A stretch of DNA of 51,582 nucleotides from Deltaproteobacteria bacterium. GTDB taxonomy: Bacteria; Myxococcota; Polyangia; Haliangiales; Haliangiaceae. The DNA is taken from positions 1 to 51,582 of the forward strand of contig JAGSPR010000002.1 in the NCBI GenBank assembly GCA_018262455.1, given 5' to 3'. The notes under the pieces are model-generated. The model worked only from the letters and a program-made list of their open reading frames with translations. It had not been told where the DNA came from and did no database searches. A program made the translations under genes and the position numbers. Positions 9,558 to 20,007 of the stretch are shown here, one piece after another; within the stretch, counting starts at the first letter, position 1, and each line of letters opens with the position of its first letter.

Positions 9558-9563
9558 GGCAGC

Positions 9564-9977
9564 TTGATACCGATTCGCCGGTTCAAGGTCGTCATCTGTC
9601 GAGGACCGGAGTGTGGAGATCATCGCGGCTCGGCGGCGCTCCATGAGGTGTTCCGGGCAGCGATCGAAGCCAACGGCGCGCGTCCACAAACGGAGCTCGT
9701 GTGGCAGAGCTGCTTCGGGCGGTGCACCCAGGGCCCCAACGTGCTCGTGAGGGAGATCCTCACCCAGCCAGCTGCAGCCACGATCGGGAGCGGGTTTGCG
9801 ACCGCCCCGGGCCCGCGCGGCACGACAGCTCTGTATAATCGCGTGGACTCAACAAGAGCCCAGCGAATCGTCGCCGAGCACGTGGTCAATGGCCGGATCG
9901 TGCGCGAGTACGTGGAGCGGCCTGGAATTCATCCTGCGGACCCCCTAGGATCACCGGCGAAAGACAGCGATCAATGA
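9564..9977 (+). CDS. thioredoxin-like [2Fe-2S] ferredoxin
   Basis: This small electron carrier (137 aa) has the thioredoxin-like [2Fe-2S] fold (Shethna/NuoE-type). The four cluster ligands are visible as C12 and C17 near the N-terminus and C50 and C54 (S-C-F-G-R-C-T-Q-G-P-N-V), which matches the family. Residues about 75-95 form a Gly/Pro-rich insertion, then a helix-rich tail. It starts with TTG immediately after a -10 hexamer. Its 3' end overlaps the next lipoprotein gene by 4 nt. A perfect TATAAT lies inside the gene (see separate entry). No partner oxidoreductase is nearby, so the redox partner is unknown. Confidence 0.8.
   Translation: MIPIRRFKVVICRGPECGDHRGSAALHEVFRAAIEANGARPQTELVWQSCFGRCTQGPNVLVREILTQPAAATIGSGFATAPGPRGTTALYNRVDSTRAQRIVAEHVVNGRIVREYVERPGIHPADPLGSPAKDSDQ
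9834..9839 (+). promoter_or_regulatory. consensus TATAAT inside the ferredoxin gene
   Basis: A perfect -10 hexamer occurs in a region otherwise close to 70% GC, with an in-frame GTG 3 nt later and the next gene's ATG 134 nt downstream. It may drive the downstream lipoprotein gene. No convincing -35 is present. Confidence 0.35.
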
Positions 9978-10576
9978 TGCGTACACCACTCCAATATGTT
10001 TCCGGTTCTCGGGCGGCGCTTGCGGTCCTCGCCAGCGTTGCGCTGTCAGTTGGCGGCTGCAAGGGCGAGACCGTCATCAAGCTGGATCCCCAGACCCAGA
10101 CCGCGCTCGACGCCTGCAATGAGGCGAAGAAGGAGAAGGACAAGCTCATCGCTTCGCTGCAAGAAGAGAACACGCGCCTGCAGACCAGGCCGACCGGTGC
10201 CGAGATCGTGGTCACGATCGAAGGCAACTCACTGACGGTCAAGCCTGGCAAGCCGGGTGAGGTCCGTCCCATCGACGACAAGGCTGCCGCGGAAGCGTCG
10301 AAGGAGTTCATCGACGTCGTTCGCAAGTCGAGGGGCGCGATCCAGAAGTGCTACGAGCAGGCCCTCAAGAAGACGACTGGCCTGCAGACCAAGACCGTCA
10401 CGCTCACCGTGTCGGCGAGCTTCGTGCAGTCGGGCGCGTACAAGACCGCGTCATTCGCGCCATCGCTCGGCGACACGTTCGACACGTGCATCCGCGCCGT
10501 CGCCAGCAAGTGGATCTTGCCGCAGAACTCGCCGGCGATGACGTTCCAGACGCAGGTGTCGCTGACGCCGTCGTGA
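9974..10576 (+). CDS. lipoprotein with coiled coil and AgmX/PglI-type C-terminal domain
   Basis: This 200-aa lipoprotein (lipobox S-V-G-G-C29) has a short coiled coil at about 45-75 (E-A-K-K-E-K-D-K-L-I). The C-terminal domain from about 110 matches the AgmX/PglI tail found in many myxobacterial secreted proteins: an R-x-x-I-x-x-C-Y helix, a beta-hairpin, then F-D-T-C and a conserved aromatic strand. The two conserved cysteines may form a disulfide. The family is known from gliding and envelope proteins, but its molecular role is not established. It overlaps the ferredoxin gene by 4 nt and the next gene by 4 nt (GTGA), so these three form an operon. Confidence 0.65.
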   Translation: MMRTPLQYVSGSRAALAVLASVALSVGGCKGETVIKLDPQTQTALDACNEAKKEKDKLIASLQEENTRLQTRPTGAEIVVTIEGNSLTVKPGKPGEVRPIDDKAAAEASKEFIDVVRKSRGAIQKCYEQALKKTTGLQTKTVTLTVSASFVQSGAYKTASFAPSLGDTFDTCIRAVASKWILPQNSPAMTFQTQVSLTPS

Positions 10577-11715
10577 CCAAGCCCGGTAGCGGGCTTCGCG
10601 AGCTCGAGAAGCGACTCGTCGACGACCCGGACAACCTCGGGCTGCGGGTCAAGCTCGCGAGCGCGATGCGCGACGCCGGCCGTCAAGCCGAGGCAGTCGA
10701 GCTCTACCGGTCGGTGGCGATCGCCTATCGCGATCAGGGTCGTGCGCAGCAGGCGATCGCGGTGTGTCGCAGCATCCTCGAGCTCGCACCCGACGACCTC
10801 CGCTGTCACGCCTTGATCGGATCGCTGGGCGCTGGTCACCACGGCGATCCGGCCGCGCTCGCCGCGCCCGTCCGCCGCTCGTCGTCGTCGTTCGACGAGA
10901 CCCCGCTGCCGCATCCGCTGCCCTACCATGAGGCAGATCCGACGACCCTTTCGCACGAGAAGATCTCCGACCCCGCGCTGCCGATGGCCGAGGGCCTGGC
11001 GAGTCGTCTTGGCGAGTCCCTCGATCTGTCCGCCGAGCTCGAGACGCGCCAGCGGCCGCGCATCGACAGCTCCGAGCTCGACAAGATCTCCGGGCCACCT
11101 CCGACCGCGCCGGTCGAGCGCATCGAGTTCGACGAGTCCCTGTCTTCGGCATCGCGCGACACCTCCCCGAGCCTTGGCATGCCATCGTTTGACCAGGACC
11201 CCGAGGACGAGCTGACGACTCCTCGCGAGCTGCCCGAGCCACCGGAGCTGCCCGCGACGCGGCATCCGATTCCCAGCATCCCGGGTGGCAGCAGCACGGG
11301 GGCGCTGCTCTCGAGCGCGTTCTTCTCGCCGCTCCCTCCCGCGCGCCGCGGTGCGGTGCTCGGACGGTTCCACCGCCGTCATGTGCCCGCGGGTTCGACC
11401 GTGATCCGTCAGGGCGAGACCGATCACGCGCTCGTCATCGTCGGGCGCGGGCGGCTCGAGGTGCACGTCGAGCGTGAGGATGGCCAGACCGTGCTCGTCA
11501 CCGGGATCGGGATCGGCGAGTACATCGGCGAGGTCGGGTTGCTCGGGCGGATCCCGTCGCCGGCCCACGTCGTCGCCACGCTCGACTGCGAGCTCCTGGA
11601 GCTGCCGGCCCGCGAGTTCTACTCGATCGTCGGGGCGTTTCCGTCGCTGTGGGCCGAGCTCAAGGAGGTCGCCGAGCGCCGCACGCGCGAGCTGCACGCC
11701 AAGATCACGCGCTGA
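10573..11715 (+). CDS. TPR protein with cyclic-nucleotide-binding-fold domain
   Basis: This cytoplasmic protein (380 aa) begins with a TPR-like region (about 1-80), followed by a long low-complexity Ser/Pro/acidic linker (about 90-245). A cyclic-nucleotide-binding fold follows from about 255 to the end (V-P-A-G-S-T-V-I-R-Q-G-E and G-E-Y-I-G-E-V-G-L-L-G). The phosphate-binding cassette normally ends P-R-x-A, with an Arg that holds the nucleotide phosphate. Here the corresponding stretch is I-P-S-P-A-H, so the Arg appears to be replaced and nucleotide binding is doubtful. There is no DNA-binding domain, so it is not a CRP-type regulator. The GTG overlaps the preceding stop. Confidence 0.7.
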   Translation: MTKPGSGLRELEKRLVDDPDNLGLRVKLASAMRDAGRQAEAVELYRSVAIAYRDQGRAQQAIAVCRSILELAPDDLRCHALIGSLGAGHHGDPAALAAPVRRSSSSFDETPLPHPLPYHEADPTTLSHEKISDPALPMAEGLASRLGESLDLSAELETRQRPRIDSSELDKISGPPPTAPVERIEFDESLSSASRDTSPSLGMPSFDQDPEDELTTPRELPEPPELPATRHPIPSIPGGSSTGALLSSAFFSPLPPARRGAVLGRFHRRHVPAGSTVIRQGETDHALVIVGRGRLEVHVEREDGQTVLVTGIGIGEYIGEVGLLGRIPSPAHVVATLDCELLELPAREFYSIVGAFPSLWAELKEVAERRTRELHAKITR

Positions 11716-11747
11716 TCCGGGCGGCCCTGATCGGGCTTCCCGAGCCG

Positions 11748-14219
11748 TCAGCCTCGCTTGGCCTTCAAGATGCGCTCGAGTGCTATGCCCGCGGCACGCG
11801 CGGCGAAGGCGAGCTGGTCGTCGAACGTGTGGCGAAGGCGCTGTTCACCGAACAGCACGCCGACCACACGCTCGCGCACCGCGATCGGGACCAGCAGGAT
11901 CTCGGGTGGGCAGCTCCCGAGCACGCTCGCGAGGAAGTTGCGGCTCGCATCGTCGTGCATCGGCCCGCGATAGGGCAGGCGGGTACCGACCACGTCCTGC
12001 AAGGTCGACGGGCGGTCGAGCCGGAGCGTCGTCACCGACGGCACCTCGGGCTGGGGCTTGATCGAGAACAGGGCCAGATCGCCGCCCCTGATCGAGAAGA
12101 ACCCCGAGACTCTGTGCGACTCCGCGAGGTGCGCGCTCATGAGCGTGATCACCGCATCTCGGGTCTCGGTCCGCTCGAGCGCGTGGATGAGCTCGAGCGA
12201 TCGCGAGGTCGCTTCTTCGAGCGCGCGCACGAGGATCGCCCCGGAGCCGTCGAGGCCAGACCCGGTGGGCGGCGTCTCCGGAGGCGTCGGAGGTGCGACC
12301 ACGAGTGGAGCCGAGTCGACGTTCGACATCGGGATCCTCGCGGAGTCGGGGTCCAGGCTGCCGGGGATCGCACCGAGGAGCTCCGGCGGGATCGTGGTGC
12401 CCGGCGGGCCCCATCCTTCGTCGAGTGAGTCGTAGTCGATCGAGCGGGTAGCCGACGTGTCCTGGGTCCGAACGTGCTCGAGGTGGGCGGGCAGGCTCTC
12501 GGGCCTGCGCTCGGGGATCGCGTCATCGAGCTCGTATGTGCTCATCACCGCGGTGAACGAGTTGCCATCCTCATCGTGGGAGGTCGGTTCGGCGGTCGAT
12601 CCGTGCGCGCCCGAGGAGCTCGTGACGGCCGGAGGAGGCGCCGGGGGCGAGATCGTGCGGTCCTCGGCGGAGGGCGGTGCGGCGAGCGTCTCGTCGGTGA
12701 AGTCGTCGACACGGGGCGGGGCAGGATGGGCGTCCAGCCGCGTTTCATCGGGGCCCTGGCTGGCCGCGGTGGGGGCATCGTCAACAACCTCGGTCGGAAT
12801 GCCACCGGCCTCGGTGTCGCGCTGCGCCCGCGTCAGCGCCGGCAGCGCACCGATGCCGATCTGGGTCCGCTTCTCGGTGCGGTGGTAGCGCGGCTTGTCG
12901 AGCTCCACGACGTCGTGGGCGTCAGGATCCTGCGGGCCGGGCCGTGCCGTCGCGACGGCCACGGTCGCGCGGTCATCGATGGGGCGTCTCCGATCGAGCA
13001 ACACGGGCGCGGACTCGGCTCCGGACTCGTGATGGTAGTGCTCGTGGATGACGACGCTGATGCTCGTGTCATCCGACACCTCGATGGTCGTGGCCGGCGC
13101 TCCCGCCTCGTCGCGATGCGCGACGATGTCGAGCTCGCCCGTCACATCGGCCCCGGTGATCGGCCTTGCAGGCGCTTCGTCCGCGATGATGATGCGCGGC
13201 TCGTCGAGATCGATGCGATGAACCGGGCCCGTCGAGATGTCGACCTCGCCGGCGCGCGCGGCGAGCTCGGGTGGATCGGTCTTGACCCGCCGACGAGCGG
13301 GGACTCGGCGAAGCCCGGCTGGGGCCTCGTCGTTCGGGGCGACCTCGACGGTGATCACCGGGCCGCTCTCGTCGTCGAGCTCGGGCATCGGAGGTCGGAT
13401 CGAAGGCGCGCGCCGGATCGGGGCCCGGATCTCGCCGGAGACACTGCGGGCACGCGGGAGATCCGGTGCCTCCTCGGTCGTGCGCTCCGGCGCGTGCTCG
13501 GGCTCGCTCTCCGGCGCGCTCGCGGCGCTGGGCGGCGCTGCCGCATCGCCAGCCGCCATCGGGGTGAGCTCGATCTCGCCGCTGGTGGGTCGCGAGGCGA
13601 GCTGACCGTGCGGACCCGTGGTCGGTGCGATCGCCTTGTGGCGCATCGCTGCGACCTGGCCGGTGAGCCCCTTCACGCGCGGGATCGGCGTGGTGGGCAG
13701 GGAGCTCGACGACGCCGGTGCCGGGTCGAGCGCGGGCGGTGGATCGAACCCGCCGGATGGCTGCAACAGCCGCTGGCCCAGGATGGTGACGTGGCCGTAA
13801 TAGTGCGCAAGGCACCACGCGATCTGCATCTGCGTGGCGACCGCGCGGACCACGTACGTACCCGTGAAGAACGCGATCTCGTCGACCGCGTGGCTGTCCG
13901 ACGGATCGCTCATCGCGACGGTCAGGTTGTTGTCGGCGTCGAGCGACACCGGGATCGCTCGGAGCTCGATCGCCATGTCACTCGGGATCGTGGCGACAAC
14001 CCGGACCGGCAAACGCGCGAGCGCATTGGGATTGACCAGCGGCACCATCAGGCGTGACCGATAGAAGTCGGTCAGCGCATCGTCGGCGATCACGCCCGCG
14101 ATGACGAGCTGCTCGCCGAGCGTGCCGCCGTGATTGGCGACCCCGACGCGTGCATCGTTGAGGGCGCTGGAGGGGACCAGCCCGGAACGAACCAGGAGTG
14201 CACCGGCGTCGTCGGCCAT
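11748..14219 (-). CDS. GspE_N (MshEN-like) protein with long linker and C-terminal GAF-like domain
   Basis: This large cytoplasmic protein (823 aa) has a GspE_N/MshEN-like fold in residues about 1-140 (A-L-L-V-R-S-G-L-V-P and T-L-G-E-Q-L-V-I-A-G-V-I). This domain comes from the N-terminus of type II secretion/type IV pilus ATPases and some versions bind c-di-GMP. The usual RLG arginines are missing, so binding is uncertain. About 450 residues of acidic, Pro/Ala/Thr-rich low-complexity linker follow. The last about 170 residues resemble a GAF domain (V-P-I-A-V-R-E-R-V-V-G-V-L-F-G-E). There is no ATPase domain. The ATG at 14219 is preferred over the TTG at 14243. It is convergent with the TPR/cNMP-fold gene. 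It may be an adaptor for pilus or motility control (inference). Confidence 0.6.
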   Translation of the reverse strand: MADDAGALLVRSGLVPSSALNDARVGVANHGGTLGEQLVIAGVIADDALTDFYRSRLMVPLVNPNALARLPVRVVATIPSDMAIELRAIPVSLDADNNLTVAMSDPSDSHAVDEIAFFTGTYVVRAVATQMQIAWCLAHYYGHVTILGQRLLQPSGGFDPPPALDPAPASSSSLPTTPIPRVKGLTGQVAAMRHKAIAPTTGPHGQLASRPTSGEIELTPMAAGDAAAPPSAASAPESEPEHAPERTTEEAPDLPRARSVSGEIRAPIRRAPSIRPPMPELDDESGPVITVEVAPNDEAPAGLRRVPARRRVKTDPPELAARAGEVDISTGPVHRIDLDEPRIIIADEAPARPITGADVTGELDIVAHRDEAGAPATTIEVSDDTSISVVIHEHYHHESGAESAPVLLDRRRPIDDRATVAVATARPGPQDPDAHDVVELDKPRYHRTEKRTQIGIGALPALTRAQRDTEAGGIPTEVVDDAPTAASQGPDETRLDAHPAPPRVDDFTDETLAAPPSAEDRTISPPAPPPAVTSSSGAHGSTAEPTSHDEDGNSFTAVMSTYELDDAIPERRPESLPAHLEHVRTQDTSATRSIDYDSLDEGWGPPGTTIPPELLGAIPGSLDPDSARIPMSNVDSAPLVVAPPTPPETPPTGSGLDGSGAILVRALEEATSRSLELIHALERTETRDAVITLMSAHLAESHRVSGFFSIRGGDLALFSIKPQPEVPSVTTLRLDRPSTLQDVVGTRLPYRGPMHDDASRNFLASVLGSCPPEILLVPIAVRERVVGVLFGEQRLRHTFDDQLAFAARAAGIALERILKAKRG

Positions 14220-14235
14220 TGTGACAGTGTCAAGA

Positions 14236-14249
14236 CGGGACAAGTCCCG
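14236..14249. promoter_or_regulatory. inverted repeat CGGGAC-AA-GTCCCG in divergent promoter region
   Basis: A perfect 6-bp inverted repeat with a 2-nt centre lies between the divergent GspE_N/GAF-like gene and the cysteine desulfurase gene. The 14-bp footprint fits a dimeric repressor or activator site. Related half-sites recur downstream of the desulfurase gene. Confidence 0.4.
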
Positions 14250-14283
14250 GCCCGTCGGTGATCATGGCGACAGGCCGGCAGTC

Positions 14284-15402
14284 ATGTCAACGAACGCGCG
14301 GATCTACCTGGACTTCAATGCCACGGCGCCGCTCGCCTCCGTGGCGCGGGAGGCCATGCAGGAGGCCTTCGCGGTCGTCGGAAACCCCTCCTCCATCCAC
14401 GCAGAAGGCCGTCGGGCGCGAGATCTCGTGGAGCGTGCACGCACCCACGTTGCCGTACTCCTCGGACGCCCCCGGGAGCAGGTGGTGTTCGCCAGCGGTG
14501 GTACGGAAGCCAACGCCCTTGGCGTCTCGGCCCTCGCCTTGGCCGCCGAGCGCCGCGGCCTGCCGCGGATCGTGGCCACCACTCCAATCGAACATCCGTC
14601 CCTGCTCGGGGCGGTGCGCGCGCTGGCCCACCGTGGCTGGGCGGTCCGCATGCTTGCCGTGACCGGTGTCGGCGCGGTCTCGAGTGAGGGTCTCGAAGGG
14701 GTGGGGCTCGTCGCGGTGTCCGCCGTGAACCATGAGCTGGGGACCATCACCGATCCCGGCGTCTACCTGGCGGCGCGCGCCGCGGGTGCGCTGCTCCACG
14801 TCGATGCCGTGCAGGCGGCCGGCAAGCGCCCGCTCGGTGGGTTCGACGCCGACAGCCTCGCGATCTCGGCGCACAAGCTCGGAGGGCCCCAGGGCGTCGG
14901 TGCGCTCGCGCTCGCACTCGACGATGGGGTGCCGATCATCGAGACGGGGCACCAGGAGCGCGGGCGTCGCGCCGGGACCGAGAACACGATCGGAATCGTC
15001 GGGTTCGGCGCTGCGGCCGCCGCGATCGAGCTTGCCACCTGGCCCGCGGTCGCTGCCCTCGGCGACCGGTTCGAGGAAGCGCTCGTCCTGGTGGAGGGCA
15101 CGCGGATCCACGGCGCCGGCACGCCGCGGGTCGGCGGCACGGTCAACGTGGGCTTCGCGGGTGCGCTCGGCGAATCGGTCGTGATCGCACTCGACCTCGA
15201 GGGAATCGCGGTCTCGACCGGCGCCGCCTGCACCTCGGGATCGGTCCAGCCGTCCGCGGTGTTGCTCGGGCTGGGTCAGGGTCCCGACGTCGCCCGCGAG
15301 GCGGTTCGGTTCAGCCTGGGCCGAGCGACTCGTCTGGCCGAGATCGACCGCGTGCTCGCGGTGCTGCCGGCGGTGATCGCGCGGAGCCGGCGGCATCGTT
15401 GA
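14284..15402 (+). CDS. cysteine desulfurase (NifS/IscS family)
   Basis: This PLP enzyme removes sulfur from cysteine for Fe-S cluster or thio-cofactor assembly. The 372-aa sequence shows the N-terminal Y-L-D-F-N-A-T-A motif, the S-G-G-T-E-A-N signature, the PLP lysine K198 in S-A-H-K-L-G-G, and the catalytic cysteine C316 in T-G-A-A-C-T-S-G-S. It is shorter than E. coli IscS (404 aa) and lacks its extended C-terminal IscU-docking tail. There are no isc or suf scaffold genes next to it, so a role in tRNA thiolation or another pathway is possible. The ATG at 14284 is the first that yields the normal N-terminus; upstream codons overlap the divergent gene. Confidence 0.88.
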   Translation: MSTNARIYLDFNATAPLASVAREAMQEAFAVVGNPSSIHAEGRRARDLVERARTHVAVLLGRPREQVVFASGGTEANALGVSALALAAERRGLPRIVATTPIEHPSLLGAVRALAHRGWAVRMLAVTGVGAVSSEGLEGVGLVAVSAVNHELGTITDPGVYLAARAAGALLHVDAVQAAGKRPLGGFDADSLAISAHKLGGPQGVGALALALDDGVPIIETGHQERGRRAGTENTIGIVGFGAAAAAIELATWPAVAALGDRFEEALVLVEGTRIHGAGTPRVGGTVNVGFAGALGESVVIALDLEGIAVSTGAACTSGSVQPSAVLLGLGQGPDVAREAVRFSLGRATRLAEIDRVLAVLPAVIARSRRHR

Positions 15403-15422
15403 TCCCGGGAGGTCCTTGACTC

Positions 15423-15458
15423 GTCCCGGACGCACGGGATTGGCAGGGCATCCGGGAC
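15423..15458. repeat. 8-bp inverted repeat between desulfurase and thiolase genes
   Basis: GTCCCGGA (15423-15430) and TCCGGGAC (15451-15458) are perfect inverted copies with a 20-nt loop. They lie just upstream of the thiolase promoter. This may be a terminator without T-tract, or an operator. Confidence 0.4.
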
Positions 15459-15481
15459 CTGACGGCGACCGGGGGCCATCC

Positions 15482-15511
15482 TTGACGCCCTCAGTAGCAG
15501 CGGGGTATCCC
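15482..15511 (+). promoter_or_regulatory. promoter of the acyl-CoA operon
   Basis: TTGACG (15482-15487) and TATCCC (15506-15511) are separated by 18 nt. The -10 ends 6 nt before the thiolase ATG, so the operon's message would be leaderless. This is the best -35/-10 pair in the window. Confidence 0.6.
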
Positions 15512-15517
15512 ACCGGC

Positions 15518-16693
15518 ATGCGTGACGTTGTCATCGTCGGTGCCGCGCGCACCGCAATCGGCAGTTTTCTGGGTTCCCTGGCGTCCGTCCCGGCCACGAA
15601 GCTGGGTGCGACCGCGATCAAGGCCGCGCTCCAGCGCGCCGGCGTCGACGGCAAGGATGTGGGCGTGGTCCACATGGGCATGGTGTTGCCAGCGGGCGTC
15701 GGCCAGGCGCCGGCTCGTCAGGCGGCGCTCTACGCCGATCTGCCCCAGAGCGTGCCGTGCGTGACCGTCAACAAGGTGTGCGGCTCGGGGCTCGAAGCCG
15801 TCCTCGGCGCCGCCCGGATGATCGCCACCGGCGACATCGAGATCGCGGTCGCGGGTGGCATGGAGTCGATGTCCAACGCACCCCACGTGATGCGTGGCCT
15901 GCGCAGTGGCGTGAAGATGGGCCCGGTGGATACCGCGGATACGATGATCTCCGACGGGCTGTGGGATCCGTACTCGAACCAGCACATGGGCAACTGCGCC
16001 GAGCTGTGCGCCAAGGAGAAGGGCATCTCGCGCAGCGCCCAGGACGAGCACGCCGCGGAGAGCTACCGGCGGGCGCTCGCCGCGATCAAGAGCGGCGCCT
16101 TCAAGGCCGAGATCACGCCCGTCGTGATCGCGGACAAGAAGGGCGAGATCGTCGTCGATACCGACGAGGAACCCGGCCGTGGGAACATCGAGAAGCTCGC
16201 CGGGCTGCGCACCGCGTTTCAGAAGGACGGCACGATCACCGCCGGTAACGCGTCGTCGATCAACGATGGCGCCGCCGCGCTGGTGCTGATGTCCGCCGAT
16301 GAAGCGAACAAGCGTGGGCTCAAGGTGATGGCCCGGCTCGTTGCCTCCGGCTATCACGCGCAGGCCCCCGAGTGGTTCACCACGGCGCCGGCGCCGGCGA
16401 TCTCGAACGCGCTCGCGAAGGCAGGCTGGAGCGCCAAGCAGGTCGACCTGTGGGAGATCAACGAGGCGTTCTCGGTGGTCGCGGTCGCGAACAACCAGCT
16501 GCTCGGGCTCGACCCCGCGAAGGTCAACGTGTCAGGTGGCGCGGTCGCGCTCGGTCACCCGATCGGCGCCTCCGGGGCCCGCATCCTCGTCTCGCTGGTC
16601 TACGCGATGGCGGCTCGTGGCGCGAAGACCGGCGGCGCGTCGCTCTGCATCGGCGGCGGTGAGGGCATCGCGCTGCTGGTGGAACGTTCGTGA
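15518..16693 (+). CDS. acetyl-CoA acetyltransferase (thiolase)
   Basis: This thiolase interconverts two acetyl-CoA and acetoacetyl-CoA (or performs the last step of beta-oxidation). The 391-aa sequence is full length for biosynthetic thiolases such as AtoB/PhaA. All catalytic residues are present: nucleophile C88 (N-K-V-C-G-S-G), H347 (G-H-P-I-G-A-S-G) and C377 (L-C-I-G-G-G-E-G), nearly the numbering of the Zoogloea enzyme. The ATG at 15518 is set by the promoter spacing and gives the standard M-R-D-V-V-I-V-G-A-A-R-T start. It is first in an operon with overlapping downstream genes, which together give a full C4-CoA cycle. It could serve fatty-acid degradation, butyrate/PHB metabolism or both. 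Confidence 0.93.
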   Translation: MRDVVIVGAARTAIGSFLGSLASVPATKLGATAIKAALQRAGVDGKDVGVVHMGMVLPAGVGQAPARQAALYADLPQSVPCVTVNKVCGSGLEAVLGAARMIATGDIEIAVAGGMESMSNAPHVMRGLRSGVKMGPVDTADTMISDGLWDPYSNQHMGNCAELCAKEKGISRSAQDEHAAESYRRALAAIKSGAFKAEITPVVIADKKGEIVVDTDEEPGRGNIEKLAGLRTAFQKDGTITAGNASSINDGAAALVLMSADEANKRGLKVMARLVASGYHAQAPEWFTTAPAPAISNALAKAGWSAKQVDLWEINEAFSVVAVANNQLLGLDPAKVNVSGGAVALGHPIGASGARILVSLVYAMAARGAKTGGASLCIGGGEGIALLVERS

Positions 16694-17570
16694 GCGACCA
16701 GGTGGTGAAGCGGCTCGGCATCGTCGGTGCTGGCCAGATGGGGCAGGGCATCGCGCAGGTCGCCGCGCAGGCCGGGCTGGACGTGATCATCGTCGATGCG
16801 GCGCCTGACTTCGCCAAGGCGGGCATCGGCAAGATCAAGAAGACGCTCGACCGGCTCGTCGAGCGGGGCAAGCTCGACGCGGCCGCGCGTGACGCGACGC
16901 TCGGCCACCTGAAGGCGGGAGACACCCACCGGGACCTCTCCGAGTGCGACCTCGTCATCGAGGCCGCGCCCGAGCGCGAGGACCTCAAGCTCGCGATCTT
17001 CAAGAGCCTCGGCGAGGTCTGCAAGGACAACGCGATCCTGGCCTCGAACACGTCGTCGATCTCGATCACGAAGATCGCCGCGGCCTCGGGCAGGCCTGAC
17101 CGCGTGATCGGCATGCACTTCATGAACCCGGTCCCGCTGATGAAGCTGGTCGAGATCGTGCGCGGCCTGCCAACGAGCGACGCGACCTACCACACGACCG
17201 TCGAGCTCGCGCAGCGGTTCGGCAAGACCACGATCGGCGCGCGCGACATCCCAGGCTTCATCGTCAACCGGATGCTGATCCCGCTGCTCAACGAGGCCTG
17301 CTACGGGCTCTACGAGGGGCTCGGCACCGCCGCCGATATCGACACCGGCGTGCGACTCGGGCTCAACCACCCGATGGGACCCCTCGAGCTCGCCGATCTG
17401 ATCGGCCTCGACACCTGCCTCGCGATCGCCGAAGTGTTGCATCGCGAGCTCGGCGACGACAAGTACCGGCCGTGCCCGCTGCTTCGCCAGTACGTCGCCG
17501 CGGGCTGGCTCGGCAAGAAGGTCGGCCGCGGATTCTACGAGTACGACTCGCAGGGTCAGAAGAAGGCATC

Positions 17571-17574
<4 letters not shown>
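16690..17574 (+). CDS. hbd: 3-hydroxybutyryl-CoA dehydrogenase
   Basis: This enzyme reduces acetoacetyl-CoA to 3-hydroxybutyryl-CoA or runs in reverse in beta-oxidation. The 294-aa sequence has an N-terminal Rossmann motif G-A-G-Q-M-G-Q-G-I, the E-A-A-P-E-R-E-D signature and N-T-S-S. The catalytic His is in M-H-F-M-N-P-V, and the C-terminal helical domain has P-G-F-I-V-N-R. It is the typical single-function length (about 280-290). The GTG start overlaps the thiolase stop by 4 nt and its own stop overlaps the next ATG, so translation is coupled on both sides. Confidence 0.92.
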
Positions 17575-18365
<791 letters not shown>

Positions 18366-18378
18366 CCAAGGAGTATTC

Positions 18379-19524
<1,146 letters not shown>

Positions 19525-19563
19525 AGGCCTCAGGGCCGGACACGAAGGGAACAGGGAGCACAC

Positions 19564-20007
19564 ATGGTGAAGCACGCGCTTTTGATCGTCGCGATGTCCG
19601 TCCTCGTCGGCAACTTCGTCGCGTGCGGGGGCAAGAAACACGGCGAACCGACCACTCCTGATCAGGGGGACGGGCAGACCTCGACCGCCGCCAGCGATCC
19701 GACGATGGTCACCGCGGACCAGATGGACGACATCCAGCGCATGTTCGTGCGCAAGGCGAACGCGGTGTCGCGCTGTCTGTCGGTCGCGATCGACAGCAAG
19801 GACCTGCCGAAGAACTCGCGCGGCAAGGTCACGCTCGGCGTCGTGATCTCGCCGAACGGCAAGGCGAACGACGTCAAGGTCATCAAGGCCACGCTCGAGT
19901 CGAAGGCGCTCAACGAATGCGTCATGGAGAAGGTCAAGGAGATCCAGTTCCCCGAGATCCCGAAGAGCTACGAGACCACGTACACCTACGCGTTCGAGGC
20001 GTCGTGA
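19564..20007 (+). CDS. small lipoprotein with AgmX/PglI-type domain
   Basis: This 147-aa lipoprotein (lipobox N-F-V-A-C21) has a short acidic/Thr-rich linker and one AgmX/PglI-tail domain at about 55-145. The domain carries the conserved V-S-R-C helix, a G-K-V-T-L-G-V-V-I strand, and N-E-C with F-P before the last strand. The two domain cysteines lie at the positions seen in the other three copies in this window. It sits inside the acyl-CoA operon, 39 nt after an acyl-CoA dehydrogenase, with a GGGAG ribosome-binding site and an overlapping downstream gene. An envelope role is inferred; the link with acyl-CoA metabolism is unexplained. Confidence 0.7.
   Translation: MVKHALLIVAMSVLVGNFVACGGKKHGEPTTPDQGDGQTSTAASDPTMVTADQMDDIQRMFVRKANAVSRCLSVAIDSKDLPKNSRGKVTLGVVISPNGKANDVKVIKATLESKALNECVMEKVKEIQFPEIPKSYETTYTYAFEAS

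Noticed and set aside
12474..14057. 527-codon open frame on the plus strand opposite the GspE_N/GAF-like gene
   Set aside because: It is a shadow of the low-complexity coding strand and Arg-rich throughout. The minus strand has two recognisable domain ends.
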